Assembly (NCBI RefSeq): GCF_002895435.1
Contig: NZ_POYJ01000015.1
Coordinates: forward strand, 86,447-150,446
Length of the DNA: 64,000 bases
From: Aquimarina sediminis
Lineage (GTDB): Bacteria; Bacteroidota; Bacteroidia; Flavobacteriales; Flavobacteriaceae
Reading direction: 5' to 3'
The position numbers and the translations under genes are program-made. The notes beneath the pieces are model-generated. The model saw only the letters and a program-made list of their open reading frames with translations. It ran no database searches and was not told where the DNA came from. Below, piece by piece: positions 42,696-51,640 of this stretch. How positions within the stretch are numbered: the first letter of the stretch is position 1; each line of letters starts with the position of its first letter.

Positions 42696-43973
42696 TTATT
42701 GTTTAAGCTTACTTTTAATTTGATTTAGCTTTTCTTCATACCCAGATATATAATCAGGATCATACTTTTTGGCGAGTTGAATCGCTTTTTGTTGTGCTTT
42801 AAATGCAGCATCAAATTGATTGTCTGTTTCTAATGCATTGGCTAAACTACTATATGCCCATGGTGATCTTGGGCGATAGCTAACTCGTCTTTCAAACACT
42901 TGTATTGATTCTTTAATTCTTCCATCTCTTAATAACTTCCCTCCGATAAATCTCAAGGAGTTCACATTATTCCAACGTTCGGCTTTAGGAAGAATAGAGA
43001 ATCCATATGTTTTAGAAAGATTGTTATGAAAAGCATCTATGTTCTCTAACGCATTTCCAGGCTTTTTAATAAGATCTCTGAATTTTGGAGACCAGTTTTC
43101 TCTGGGAAATATCATTTCCATAGAAGAGAGTATTGCTTTCATAACACTGGCATAATGATCTTCATTAGGGATAATCTCAACTTTGAGAGTTAGGTTTTTA
43201 TTTTGAAAAGGAGCCAGGCGTTTTTGTAATTCATCGAGGTTGGTTTGATAGGATGTATTCCATGTCATGTCTAATGAAGCCACTCCGAGATAAAAATATG
43301 CTTTTCGGTTTGGATTTTTGATAAAGCTTTCTTCAAAAACATCGATAAATGTCGTGTTTGGTTCATATCCCATACCTATCATATCCGCCGAGGCAATAGT
43401 AATATGTCCTTGGAATAGATCCGGCTCCTTGGCAAAGGTATGTAACGGGTATACACTACTTCCTGATACCCCAAGGATTATTCTGTAATCGGCAGCCCGA
43501 TAGTGTTTTTTGAGGTAGGGAAACAATTCTTCTTTAAGATGTTTAGTGAATTTATCAGGATCAGCATCGAATTCTATTTTATCTCTGCTGGACCACATCC
43601 CATTGGTATAGACGTTTGGAGCATAATGTGTTTCTTCTTCAAAACTAATTATTATAGCTTCGGGCATTCGGGTTACATAGCTAAGGTGCTTTATTATGCC
43701 TGATATCGTCAGGAAAAACTGAGAGCCATGAGAACCACTTAGCATAATAACCGGATAGGTATGATCCTCTGAAGCTACTTCAAAACTATCAGGAAGATAA
43801 ATGTTCATTACTCTATTTTCCTCAAGAATCTTAGAGTTAAACGTAATCTTTTGTCCATAGGTTATGGGAGAAGATGAAATTTTTAACAATGATTCTTGTG
43901 ACTGCTGTGATTTTCCTACAAAAATAGATATCCATAGAAAAAATACTGTTAGATATAAATTTGTTATTTGCAT
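42696..43973 (-). CDS. Secreted esterase-fold protein with C-terminal TPR
   Basis: The 425-residue protein has a signal peptide (ending FVGKSQ). An esterase D / IroE-like hydrolase domain covers about 30-285: MNIYLPDSFEVA, YPVIMLSGSHG, the nucleophile elbow LGVSGSSVYPLH, and the likely catalytic His in NEDHYASV. Residues about 340-425 hold tetratricopeptide-like helices (GRIKESIQVFERRVSYRPRS, PWAYSSLANALETDNQFDAA). Family members cleave siderophore or other esters in the periplasm. The TPR tail suggests a protein partner. It faces the fabD terminator and is followed upstream by an apparently empty 260-base gap. Confidence 0.85.
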   Translation of the reverse strand: MQITNLYLTVFFLWISIFVGKSQQSQESLLKISSSPITYGQKITFNSKILEENRVMNIYLPDSFEVASEDHTYPVIMLSGSHGSQFFLTISGIIKHLSYVTRMPEAIIISFEEETHYAPNVYTNGMWSSRDKIEFDADPDKFTKHLKEELFPYLKKHYRAADYRIILGVSGSSVYPLHTFAKEPDLFQGHITIASADMIGMGYEPNTTFIDVFEESFIKNPNRKAYFYLGVASLDMTWNTSYQTNLDELQKRLAPFQNKNLTLKVEIIPNEDHYASVMKAILSSMEMIFPRENWSPKFRDLIKKPGNALENIDAFHNNLSKTYGFSILPKAERWNNVNSLRFIGGKLLRDGRIKESIQVFERRVSYRPRSPWAYSSLANALETDNQFDAAFKAQQKAIQLAKKYDPDYISGYEEKLNQIKSKLKQ

Positions 43974-44232
43974 AGTACGATTGATAAATGTTATTAAATG
44001 TTTTGTTATTTAGCAAAAGCAGGTATGATATTTTTTTGAAACCTGAGACGTTATTGTATCTTCAAAATCATGACCAGTAGTTACAATGATTAGGTCAAGC
44101 TCTTCGATTGTTGTACTATATTGTTAACCACTATTTTCTGCCTATAGGCGTTGAGTCTATAAAAGCTTTTTTGAGGTTGAGAACTATTTCTCAAAACAAC
44201 AATCTCAGTCTTTTGGGGGGAATCTACCGTAC

Positions 44233-45177
44233 TCAAGGGGTAGGGCTATCGCTTTGTTTGGTAAAATTGTGTTTGACTCTCAGGGTTTCGATAATTTGAG
44301 CATCTACCCAGAAAATATCTACATTATCGTATTTGTCTGATGCTTTGGTTTTACCCATATTTCTATTAAAGAAAAGATATTTGCCATCTGGTGTTACGCT
44401 TGCACTGGCTTCCCAAGCTTCTGTATTTATTGTCTCTCCTAAATTGATAGCATCCCCCCAAGAACCATCTTGTTGTTTAAAACTAATATAGATATCAGAA
44501 TTGCCATATCCACTTTCTCTTTTTCCGTCCCATAATAAATAAGATTCATCTGGGGCGATAAAAGGATGTGCATTCATTTTTCCGGTATTAATTTCTTTGC
44601 CAAATGGTTTTGGCTTTTCACGTTTTCCATCTATTAAACGTGAGTACCGAATAACACCATCTCCATTTGGCATCCCTATTTCATCAAAAACATAGGTTCC
44701 TTTTGATGAAGCTGTAAGGCGCATAATCTGTATTTCCTGAAAAGAGGAATCAAGTTTTTTTAATTCTGACCATCCAGTATCGGTGCGCTCTTTATATCTT
44801 CGCCCCAAATGCATCGTCTTACCATCTGGTGAGATGAAAGGTTGCCCTACTCTAGGCGATATAACTGACTCTTGCCATTGGTTATTTTTACATTGAAAAA
44901 CAACAAATTCCATTTTTTTGTTTTCCTCAATTTCTCCAACTTCTCTAATGAAATAAAATTCTTTTAGGTTGGGTGTAAAGGAGCCTCCGTATTCCCAATT
45001 CTTTTTTACAATAATACCTGGGGCAAAAGGTTTAGGCACTATACCAGGTGGTTTTTGACCAAGATAAGATGCTTTTGTAGCTAGAGAACCACTTGCTTTT
45101 GCTCTGTCGTTTTTGGTATTGCAAGCATATACTAACAGGGCTAGTATAAATATCAAAATAGGATATGTTTTTTTCAT
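44233..45177 (-). CDS. PD40 / WD40-like beta-propeller lipoprotein
   Basis: The 314-residue protein has an SPII signal ending LLVYACNTK (Cys19). Several PD40-type blades are visible: GGSFTPNLKEFYFIRE, PFISPDGKTMHLGRRY, PFIAPDESYLLWDGKR and ASVTPDGKYLFFNRNM. The last blade is followed by NVDIFWVDAQIIETLR. The proteins bind peptides or sugars in the periplasm or on the surface, and no enzyme activity is predicted. It lies next to a two-component pair transcribed in the same direction. Confidence 0.88.
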   Translation of the reverse strand: MKKTYPILIFILALLVYACNTKNDRAKASGSLATKASYLGQKPPGIVPKPFAPGIIVKKNWEYGGSFTPNLKEFYFIREVGEIEENKKMEFVVFQCKNNQWQESVISPRVGQPFISPDGKTMHLGRRYKERTDTGWSELKKLDSSFQEIQIMRLTASSKGTYVFDEIGMPNGDGVIRYSRLIDGKREKPKPFGKEINTGKMNAHPFIAPDESYLLWDGKRESGYGNSDIYISFKQQDGSWGDAINLGETINTEAWEASASVTPDGKYLFFNRNMGKTKASDKYDNVDIFWVDAQIIETLRVKHNFTKQSDSPTP

Positions 45178-45344
45178 AACTAAAATTGAAGTGCAGGTGT
45201 AAGAATATTAATAATTTTTAATGTACTACACAACCTAGGTTAAATATAACCAATAGTCGAAGAAAAGGCTTTTAAATACTGTTGAATTGGGCTAAAAGAG
45301 GAATAAAGAGTTTCTTTTTACGGTTGAATAGGACGGGGTAAAAC

Positions 45345-46121
45345 TTAGAATTGCACCCATTTTCTAAATGCTGAAGTAGTACTAGAGCTAGTGGTGACCC
45401 CCTGTTCGACTCCATTGAGTACTATTATCAATCTGTTTTTACTATGATTATCCATCGCTTTGATGTGATTAATATTTACCATTTGACTTCTGTTAATTCT
45501 GAAGAAAACGTTAGGATCTAATTGATTTGTTAATGAGCCAATGTTTTGTGTGGTGTTATGAATACCTCCTTTTTGATCCGTAATCTTACAAAAATCACCA
45601 CAGGCTTCAATCAGGGATATTGTATCTGTATCGATTAGTTTGATGCCATTTCTTTTTTTGATGACAAAACGTTTTAGGAATTGCCGCTTTTCGGGGTCTA
45701 TTAATTCTTTCAGATTTTTATAAATGCCATGGTCGAGAGATGAACTATTTTTCGATAACGGAATTAGCGTTTTATATTTATGAATCGCTTCAGAAAATTC
45801 TTGTTCAGAGTATGGTTTTAAAATATAGGCTATACCGTTAGTTTTAAAAGCTTCTAATAAAAAAGTGTCGTATGCTGTACAGAATATGATGGGAGTAGCA
45901 AGGGGTGTTTGGTCAAAGATATCGAATGCAATACCATCGAGTAATTGAATGTCAGAAAATATCAGATCATATTTATTTTCTCTAAGTAGCTTTAAGGCTT
46001 TTTCTACAGATCTGGACCAGTGATGGGTGAATGGTGTTGTAAGACATTTGGTGAGATACAATGTCAGTTTTTCATATGCAGGAATTTCGTCTTCTAAAAT
46101 TAGAATATTCATATGCTCCAA
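45345..46121 (-). CDS. LytTR-family response regulator
   Basis: The 258-residue protein has a receiver domain (about 5-125: ILILEDEIPAYEKLTLYLTK, phospho-acceptor Asp in DLIFSDIQLLDGIAFDIF, IIFCTAYDTFLLEAFKT, conserved Lys in ILKPYSE) and a LytTR DNA-binding domain (about 150-255: IKLIDTDTISLIEACGDFCK and FFRINRSQMVNINHIKAMDN). It is phosphorylated by the histidine kinase encoded eight bases upstream and would bind direct-repeat operators. Targets cannot be told from this window, although the PD40 lipoprotein gene lies directly downstream. Confidence 0.95.
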   Translation of the reverse strand: MEHMNILILEDEIPAYEKLTLYLTKCLTTPFTHHWSRSVEKALKLLRENKYDLIFSDIQLLDGIAFDIFDQTPLATPIIFCTAYDTFLLEAFKTNGIAYILKPYSEQEFSEAIHKYKTLIPLSKNSSSLDHGIYKNLKELIDPEKRQFLKRFVIKKRNGIKLIDTDTISLIEACGDFCKITDQKGGIHNTTQNIGSLTNQLDPNVFFRINRSQMVNINHIKAMDNHSKNRLIIVLNGVEQGVTTSSSTTSAFRKWVQF

Positions 46122-46129
46122 TGCTAGGA

Positions 46130-47140
46130 TTAGTCTTTTAGGGTTAAAAGAGGTAAAGAAACGGTAAAATCGGTTTCGGTTTCTTCGATAAGAACTTTTC
46201 TATCCGAAAGTAGAAGATAACGTTTTTTTACATTTTCTAATCCACTTCCTGTAGAATGATCGGTTTTTGACTCTTTGGTTGTGTTATTTTTTACCAGGAT
46301 GTGATCTTGGGTAATTGTAATCTGGGTATTGATAACTTGGCTATTGCTTGGTTTATTGTGTTTTACAACATTTTCAAGAACTGTTTGTAAAGCCCCGGTA
46401 GGCAGATATTTGTCTTTAGGAAAATCGGTTTGCGGGATTTGGAATTCATAAGAATGCCCAAACCTTGTTTCGATAAGAAAAAAATAGTTTTCGGCTAGTT
46501 TGATTTCTTCCTCCAGAGTTACGACTTCTTGGTCCTTGGTTTGAATCAGGTAGCGATATAATGCTGCTAATTTTGCGACATATATTTTTGCCTTTTTGGG
46601 AGACGTTTCAATAAGCGCATCCATTGTGTTCAAACTATTAAACAAAAAATGCGGGTCAAATTGAGAGCGTAGCAATTTGAGCTCTGTCTCTCTTTGTTCT
46701 TTTTCAATTTGATTAACTTTTATAAAGTTTTCATAGTATTTCTTGCCTAGTAGCAGTCCCAGAGGAATGGCAATATCTATGGCAGAGTTATAGTAACTTT
46801 TATAAAATAATACATTACTCATATCTGTTGATATGCTTATAGGATTACCTGCCGCCCAAAATTCTAGAATAAGAGACCAAAAACCTATAAAAATGACACT
46901 GGATAATGCGAGAATAAAAAACAATATATACCTTTTGTTTTTAACCAGTAACTCTATAATCAAATACTTAAAAATTAACAGGAGAAGAATTGTTTTTACC
47001 CAAAAAAGAGGAATATCTACAATGTATTCTAAGATCGAATTATCTACAATATAAAATTTAACAATATCCCAGAGGGTGGCCAGGATAAAGTAAAAGGCAA
47101 GAAGCTTGTAGTCTGATTTATTAAGCTTTAGATATGTCAT
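46130..47140 (-). CDS. LytS-type membrane sensor histidine kinase
   Basis: The 336-residue protein has four predicted membrane segments in residues 10-135 (LLAFYFILATLWDIVKFYIV, FWVKTILLLLIFKYLIIELL). A His_kinase domain (PF06580 type) follows at about 165-245, with the phospho-accepting His in RSQFDPHFLFNSLNTMDALI. The ATP-binding region (TVLENVVKHNK, STGSGLENVKKRYLLL) completes it. There is no separate sensor domain, so signals are probably sensed in or at the membrane. It is the partner of the LytTR regulator eight bases downstream. Confidence 0.94.
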   Translation of the reverse strand: MTYLKLNKSDYKLLAFYFILATLWDIVKFYIVDNSILEYIVDIPLFWVKTILLLLIFKYLIIELLVKNKRYILFFILALSSVIFIGFWSLILEFWAAGNPISISTDMSNVLFYKSYYNSAIDIAIPLGLLLGKKYYENFIKVNQIEKEQRETELKLLRSQFDPHFLFNSLNTMDALIETSPKKAKIYVAKLAALYRYLIQTKDQEVVTLEEEIKLAENYFFLIETRFGHSYEFQIPQTDFPKDKYLPTGALQTVLENVVKHNKPSNSQVINTQITITQDHILVKNNTTKESKTDHSTGSGLENVKKRYLLLSDRKVLIEETETDFTVSLPLLTLKD

Positions 47141-47203
47141 AGATTATAAAGATAGGGTTAGATATTTAATCTAGCCTTTTGCACCAATATAGTATCAATA
47201 TCG

Positions 47204-47839
47204 TTATTTTGCTTTTGCAAAAGCTATTTTTATCGCTAGCCCTGTTAATACAGAAGCCATAAACCATTTTTGTATTTTTACCCAGATTGGATTTTTGGCA
47301 AACCAGCTAGCCATTTTTGCAGCAGAAATGACAATAAGAAAATTTACCATAAAACTTATAATGACCTGAATAATGCCTAGTAGAAAACTCTGAGATAGAA
47401 TTGACCCGTACTCCGGCTTAATAAATTGTGGAAAAAAAGATAAATAAAATAAGGCCATTTTGGGATTAAGAACATTGGTTAGAAGCCCAATATTGAATAA
47501 TTTAAAGGGTCTATCTTTTTTTAATGAATTGTTTGTGTCAAAAATTTTGGAGCCACCAGATTTTACTGTATTGTATGCTAGATATAACAGGTAGCCAACT
47601 CCCAGAAATTTTACAACGATAAAAGCATAAGGTACGGCAAAGAATATTGCTGTCAACCCAAAAGATACCATAAGGATATGAAACAGGAATCCACAAATAA
47701 CTCCAAAAAGAGAAATAATCCCAGCCTGTTTACCTTGTGATAAGGATCGGGATATGAGATAAATCATATTGGGTCCAGGGGATAGAACCATGATGAGAGA
47801 GGCAAGAGCAAATACAAGGAGTTCATTATAAGGTATCAT
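47204..47839 (-). CDS. LysE-family amino acid exporter
   Basis: The 211-residue protein has six membrane segments. The signature PGPNMIYLISRSLSQGKQAG lies in the first third, then GVICGFLFHILMVSFGLTAI, LLTNVLNPKMALFYLSFFPQ and FLLGIIQVIISFMVNFLIV. This matches the LysE/RhtB/YggA translocators, which export amino acids such as threonine, leucine or arginine derivatives. The substrate is not predictable by eye. It stands just upstream of the two-component pair and downstream of the minisatellite. Confidence 0.93.
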   Translation of the reverse strand: MIPYNELLVFALASLIMVLSPGPNMIYLISRSLSQGKQAGIISLFGVICGFLFHILMVSFGLTAIFFAVPYAFIVVKFLGVGYLLYLAYNTVKSGGSKIFDTNNSLKKDRPFKLFNIGLLTNVLNPKMALFYLSFFPQFIKPEYGSILSQSFLLGIIQVIISFMVNFLIVISAAKMASWFAKNPIWVKIQKWFMASVLTGLAIKIAFAKAK

Positions 47840-48087
47840 ATAGATAAGTTTACTGGATTACAGGTGTAAAAATATTATTTTTTTGTTAGCCAATTGAAAT
47901 CATTCTTGATGTTTTGATATTCATAATGGATTCTCAACTGATTTGTCTATAGCTGTGAGTAAGAAAAGGTAAGATGGCAAAGCAAACTGATTTTGGTCAA
48001 TGTGTAGATAATCCTACACTTGTTCACAGGACTACTGTTATGGATCCGCGCATGGTTTTAAGTATTCATCGCAGAGAGGGAAGACCA

Positions 48088-48340
48088 CAGTGCTGCAGGG
48101 ACAGATATGAGTATGCCGATGGGCGATATAATTTGTGCGGGGGTGGAATAAATCAGTGCGGGGACGGGTAATTGTATACCGATGGTCGATATAATTTGTG
48201 CAGGGACAGAGTAAATCAGTGCGGGGATGGCTAACGGTATGCCGATGGTCGATACAACTGATGCCGGGACAGGGTTAGCTAGTGCGAGGAAGAGTAACAG
48301 TGCACCAAGGGTCGGTATATCTAGTGTGAGGGATAGACCA
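48088..48340. repeat. 63-bp tandem repeat (minisatellite), about 3.6 copies plus a partial leading copy
   Basis: Full units run 48114-48176, 48177-48239 and 48240-48302, a partial unit 48303-48340, and a partial one leads at 48088-48113. Units 1 and 2 are nearly identical (both carry CGATATAATTTGTGC at the same offset) and unit 3 is more diverged. Each 63-bp unit splits into three related 21-bp parts, two beginning GTGC(A/G)GGGA. The array is richer in G+C than its surroundings. A frame at 47974-48171 stays open through unit 1, but stops follow in each later unit at the same place, so it is probably not coding. The rest of 47840-48401 shows no gene. Confidence 0.85.
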
Positions 48341-48401
48341 TGCTTCGCATCTAAGTTTTGATATACTCTTCGGGTTGATTATTATAGATCAAGATGAGTT
48401 T

Positions 48402-49145
48402 TTATTCTTTTTCTTTTGTCTCGCCAATGATCACTCCAAAATTTCCATCCAACTGATAGTACTCTTTGGAAGGAAGGTAAATCCTTGAAACGAACCCATC
48501 GAGATACAATGCATTTTTACAACCTTTTTGTTTAAAATAACATGCAAAATCATAAAAATTTGTTTTCTCTTTGGAGATAGCAAAAAGTAAGTTTCCGTTA
48601 GGTAGGATTCCAACTCCGTTTCTTATATGAACGTTAGAAGAACCTTTCCTGAATTTAGAGTGAATTTCCCCGTTAATCAATAACATGGGGCCAGACTGAG
48701 TGGCATATTTGATGTTTTCGTTGAACTTAAATATTTCTGTAGTGCAAATAATAGGTTGGTTGTTTTTTGTCAAATAAAATATGCCATTTGGTTGAAGATA
48801 AAAATTACCATAGCCATTTCTGGTCGTGTCAACCTTAGATTTAATTTGCCCTTTTTCAATATATAGTCCTTGGGGAGATAGATCTTTGTTATACATCCCC
48901 CCATTCATGGCAAAAACCAATTCTTTATTTTGTTTTTCAAGTATTGATTTTAGATTTTGAAAATTCCGATAGTTTGAGTTATTTGGATCTTTCCAATAAA
49001 AATCTAGTTTTTGAAGGGAAGGGTCTACTTCATAGCTCAAAAACCTTGATTTTTCGGTAGCATTTTGCGGTTTTTTAATTACATAAGAACCAACTGACAG
49101 TAGTAGTACACTCAATAATGCAATACATCCAATTAACTTTTTCAT
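48402..49145 (-). CDS. Phosphodiester glycosidase family protein
   Basis: The 247-residue protein has an N-terminal hydrophobic segment (CIALLSVLLLSVGSYVI) as signal or anchor. The NAGPA/phosphodiester glycosidase fold follows: LVFAMNGGMYNKDLSPQGLY, QPNGIFYLT, YATQSGPMLLINGEIHSKFR, RNGVGILPNGNLLFAISKEK and ALYLDGFVSRIYLPSKEYY. The family hydrolyses sugar-phosphodiester bonds, as in the human uncovering enzyme; bacterial substrates are mostly unknown. Its start is six bases from the stop of the amidohydrolase gene, so the two form an operon. Confidence 0.88.
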   Translation of the reverse strand: MKKLIGCIALLSVLLLSVGSYVIKKPQNATEKSRFLSYEVDPSLQKLDFYWKDPNNSNYRNFQNLKSILEKQNKELVFAMNGGMYNKDLSPQGLYIEKGQIKSKVDTTRNGYGNFYLQPNGIFYLTKNNQPIICTTEIFKFNENIKYATQSGPMLLINGEIHSKFRKGSSNVHIRNGVGILPNGNLLFAISKEKTNFYDFACYFKQKGCKNALYLDGFVSRIYLPSKEYYQLDGNFGVIIGETKEKE

Positions 49146-49151
49146 TGGTTG

Positions 49152-50426
49152 TTATTTCTTATAAATAATTCCATCTTTCATAACAAAAACCACATTTTCC
49201 ATAGTTTTTATTTTTTGAGTAGGGTCATCGTTTACTGCAACAATGTCTGCTAAGAATCCTGGAGTGATTTGTCCAATTTGGTCTTGCATATTCAGAATCT
49301 TCGCATTGGTGATAGTAGCACTTTGTATGGTTGCAATGGCTGGCATTCCGGCTTCGACCATAAATGCAAATTCTTTTCCGTTTTGTCCATGCTTAAACAC
49401 TCCTGCATCTGTACCAAAGGCTATACCAACGCCACGATCATATGCTTTTTTGAATGTATTTTGGATTTTTGGACCTATTTCTAGTGCTTTAGGAACAATA
49501 ATAGCTGGATAATAACCATCGATAGTGGCTTTTTGGGTTACTTCTTTTCCAGCGGTAATGGTAGGCACTAAATAGGCATCGTGCTGTTTCATCAGGTCCA
49601 TCGTTTTTTCGCTCATCAATGTACCGTGTTCAATAGTTTTTACACCTCCCAAAACTGCACGTTGCATTCCTTCATCACCATGAGCATGAGCGGCTACATG
49701 AAATCCGTAGTCTTTGGCCGTTTCGCAAATTGCTTTAATCTCTTCTATAGTAAATTGGGGGTTAGAACTACTTTTGGCAACACTTAGTACACCACCTGTA
49801 GCTGTTATTTTGATAAGATCGGCACCATTTTTATAACGTTGCCTAACGGCTTTTTTGGCATCCTCAATACTATTGACTACTCCTTCTTTTGGACCAGGAT
49901 CACCTATGAGCGATCTTTTACTTCCATTGGTTGGATCTGCATGTCCTCCAGTAGTAGCAAGTGCTTTTCCGGCGGTAAATACTCTGGGACCTTTTACCTT
50001 CCCTTTTTGAGTTGCTTTTTTGAGAGAGATATTTACTCCGCTTCCTCCCAGGTCTCGTACAGTGGTAAAACCAGCCATCAATGTTTTTTCTGCAAATTCA
50101 ATAGAGTTAAAAGCAATGTCGGCTTCATTATCAGTATATCTTTGTAGATATGCTTTTGGGTTTGTTTCCATTTCCATATGCACATGCATATCGATTAAAC
50201 CTGGCATTACAGTTTTGTCTTTAAGATCTATTGTTGTGTCTTCTTTTTTACCGGTAACATAACCACTTTTGATACTAGTGATTTTATTTCCTGTCACGAC
50301 AATCGTTTTTTCGGTTAGGATTTTTCCTGTTTTGGTATCAATCAATTTCCCACATTGTAAATAAGTGTCTTGCCCAAAAAATGTAGTGCTAATGCATATG
50401 AATAATAGTGTATAAATGTATTTCAT
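49152..50426 (-). CDS. Secreted amidohydrolase (imidazolonepropionase/prolidase-like)
   Basis: The 424-residue protein has a signal peptide (ending TTFFGQ). The amidohydrolase superfamily motifs are complete: PGLIDMHVHMEME, the bridging Lys region GADLIKITATGG, HVAAHAHGDEGM, KTIEHGTLM and IAFGTDAGVFKHG, with PGFLADIVAVN at the end. This is the group of Xaa-Pro dipeptidase-like and imidazolonepropionase-like amidohydrolases with a binuclear zinc site in the periplasm. The likely substrate is a dipeptide or cyclic amide. It is the first gene of an operon with the phosphodiester glycosidase. Confidence 0.93.
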   Translation of the reverse strand: MKYIYTLLFICISTTFFGQDTYLQCGKLIDTKTGKILTEKTIVVTGNKITSIKSGYVTGKKEDTTIDLKDKTVMPGLIDMHVHMEMETNPKAYLQRYTDNEADIAFNSIEFAEKTLMAGFTTVRDLGGSGVNISLKKATQKGKVKGPRVFTAGKALATTGGHADPTNGSKRSLIGDPGPKEGVVNSIEDAKKAVRQRYKNGADLIKITATGGVLSVAKSSSNPQFTIEEIKAICETAKDYGFHVAAHAHGDEGMQRAVLGGVKTIEHGTLMSEKTMDLMKQHDAYLVPTITAGKEVTQKATIDGYYPAIIVPKALEIGPKIQNTFKKAYDRGVGIAFGTDAGVFKHGQNGKEFAFMVEAGMPAIATIQSATITNAKILNMQDQIGQITPGFLADIVAVNDDPTQKIKTMENVVFVMKDGIIYKK

Positions 50427-50699
50427 TGTGTAAAGATGTAAGAGAATTAGTTATGTTACATTGAGTTTTTGAATATACAAAAGGAACAATTTATAATAAA
50501 TAGTTGTGATTAGAGGATAGATTATGATTTCTTTTAGAAATTGTAAAGTATAGAGTTTTGGTTTTTTGCTTTATAATATCAGATATTTTTTGATATTCAA
50601 ATAAATAAGATCTACAAGTAAATTAACTTGTTTTAGCTTATGTTATTGATTATAAAATGTTTAACTTTAATATGTATTGTTTAACCAACTTGAATAAAT

Positions 50700-51146
50700 A
50701 TGTTAAAAGGAATTGTATATGTTAGTGAGGCATTAGTAGATTTTAGTGCCGATGAACTGATAGCGCTGGCGGCTGACGCTTCAAATTGTAATGTAGAATA
50801 TGGTATAACCGGTTATTTATACTATGAAAAGGGATTTTTTCTGCAATACATAGAAGGGGATCAGGATAGGATTGACACCCTTATGGATAATATAGATCGT
50901 GATAAAAGACATAGGGTGCATAGTATTGAAAGCACTTCGGGTATTACAAGTAGAAAATTTCCTAATTGGCATATGAAACAATTAACAAGATCTACTTTGA
51001 TTCAGATCAATATGGAAAATGTTCTTATGGATTATATGACCCATTGTAGTAAAAAGAATAGCCTAGGTAGCAATCACGAAAGTATCTGGCGTATGATTGA
51101 TAAGCTATCGGGTTTCAGAAAAAAACTATCGTATTCTGTTAGTTAA
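50700..51146 (+). CDS. BLUF blue-light photoreceptor protein
   Basis: The 148-residue protein has a BLUF domain over about residues 3-95. Tyr7 in GIVYVSEA, Asn31 before GITG, Gln49 in FFLQYIEG and Trp90/Met92 in FPNWHM match the residues that surround the flavin and switch hydrogen bonds on blue light. The remaining 50 residues are helical (ESIWRMIDKLSGFRKK), with no known output domain. Short BLUF proteins signal by protein contact. It is convergent with the CheB/R-kinase pair, with shared termination, so a signalling link is possible but unproven. Confidence 0.92.
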   Translation: MLKGIVYVSEALVDFSADELIALAADASNCNVEYGITGYLYYEKGFFLQYIEGDQDRIDTLMDNIDRDKRHRVHSIESTSGITSRKFPNWHMKQLTRSTLIQINMENVLMDYMTHCSKKNSLGSNHESIWRMIDKLSGFRKKLSYSVS

Positions 51147-51172
51147 AAACTCTGTTGTAGAATGCATCAATT

Positions 51173-51220
51173 ACAAAATTTATGATCAGGCTTATATCAG
51201 AGCCTGATCATAAATTTTGT
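51173..51220. terminator. Bidirectional hairpin with 20-bp perfect stem
   Basis: The arms 51173-51192 (ACAAAATTTATGATCAGGCT) and 51201-51220 pair perfectly around an 8-nt loop. Runs of T in the arms serve both strands. On the minus strand the receiver gene ends at 51197, so its last eight codons lie in the hairpin. Confidence 0.85.
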
Positions 51221-51640
51221 ATTATAATACTCTGCTATAGTGCGCAATTTATCTTGCTCCAGAGGTTTTTCTATAAAATCGTATATCATTTCTGTATCAA
51301 TAGCTTTCATTTTGTCTTTGCTCCAATTAGAGGTGGTAAGAAACACAATAATCATTTCGGCTCTATTTTCTTTAGGAATTTTAGAATAGTGTTCTAAAAA
51401 TTCAAATCCATCCATAAGAGGCATATTAATATCTAGAAAAATGATATTGGGTCTGGGAAATTCATTTTGCTCTTCGGTTTGTTTAAATTTACCTTGATGA
51501 TTTAGATAATCAAGAGCTTCAATTCCATTGTAGGCTTCGTGAACCTGGTGAGCAATACCTGCTATTTCGATCATTTTTTTATTAAAAAAATTAGTAGAGG
51601 GGCTATCATCTACCAGTAAGATACAATTCACTTTTTTCAT
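51197..51640 (-). CDS. Single-domain response regulator (receiver only)
   Basis: The 147-residue protein is a lone receiver: NCILLVDDSPSTNFFNKKMI with the acidic pair, IIFLDINMPLMDGFEFL with the phospho-acceptor Asp, FLTTSNWSKDK and the conserved Lys in FIEKPLEQDKL. There is no output domain, so it acts by protein contact or as a phosphate sink, as in CheY-like or Rcp1-like proteins. Its start overlaps the kinase stop by four bases (ATGA), so it is surely the partner of the CheB/R-PAS kinase. Its last codons lie in the bidirectional terminator. Confidence 0.95.
   Translation of the reverse strand: MKKVNCILLVDDSPSTNFFNKKMIEIAGIAHQVHEAYNGIEALDYLNHQGKFKQTEEQNEFPRPNIIFLDINMPLMDGFEFLEHYSKIPKENRAEMIIVFLTTSNWSKDKMKAIDTEMIYDFIEKPLEQDKLRTIAEYYNTKFMIRL

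Noticed and set aside
44108..44299. 63-codon plus-strand frame in the 44-kb gap
   Set aside because: Overlaps the end of the PD40 gene and has no features of a real protein.
47974..48171. Open frame of 65 codons (MAKQTDFGQCVDNP...) over the start of the minisatellite
   Set aside because: It ends in the first repeat unit and the same frame has stops in each later unit, so openness is explained by the repeat and not by coding.
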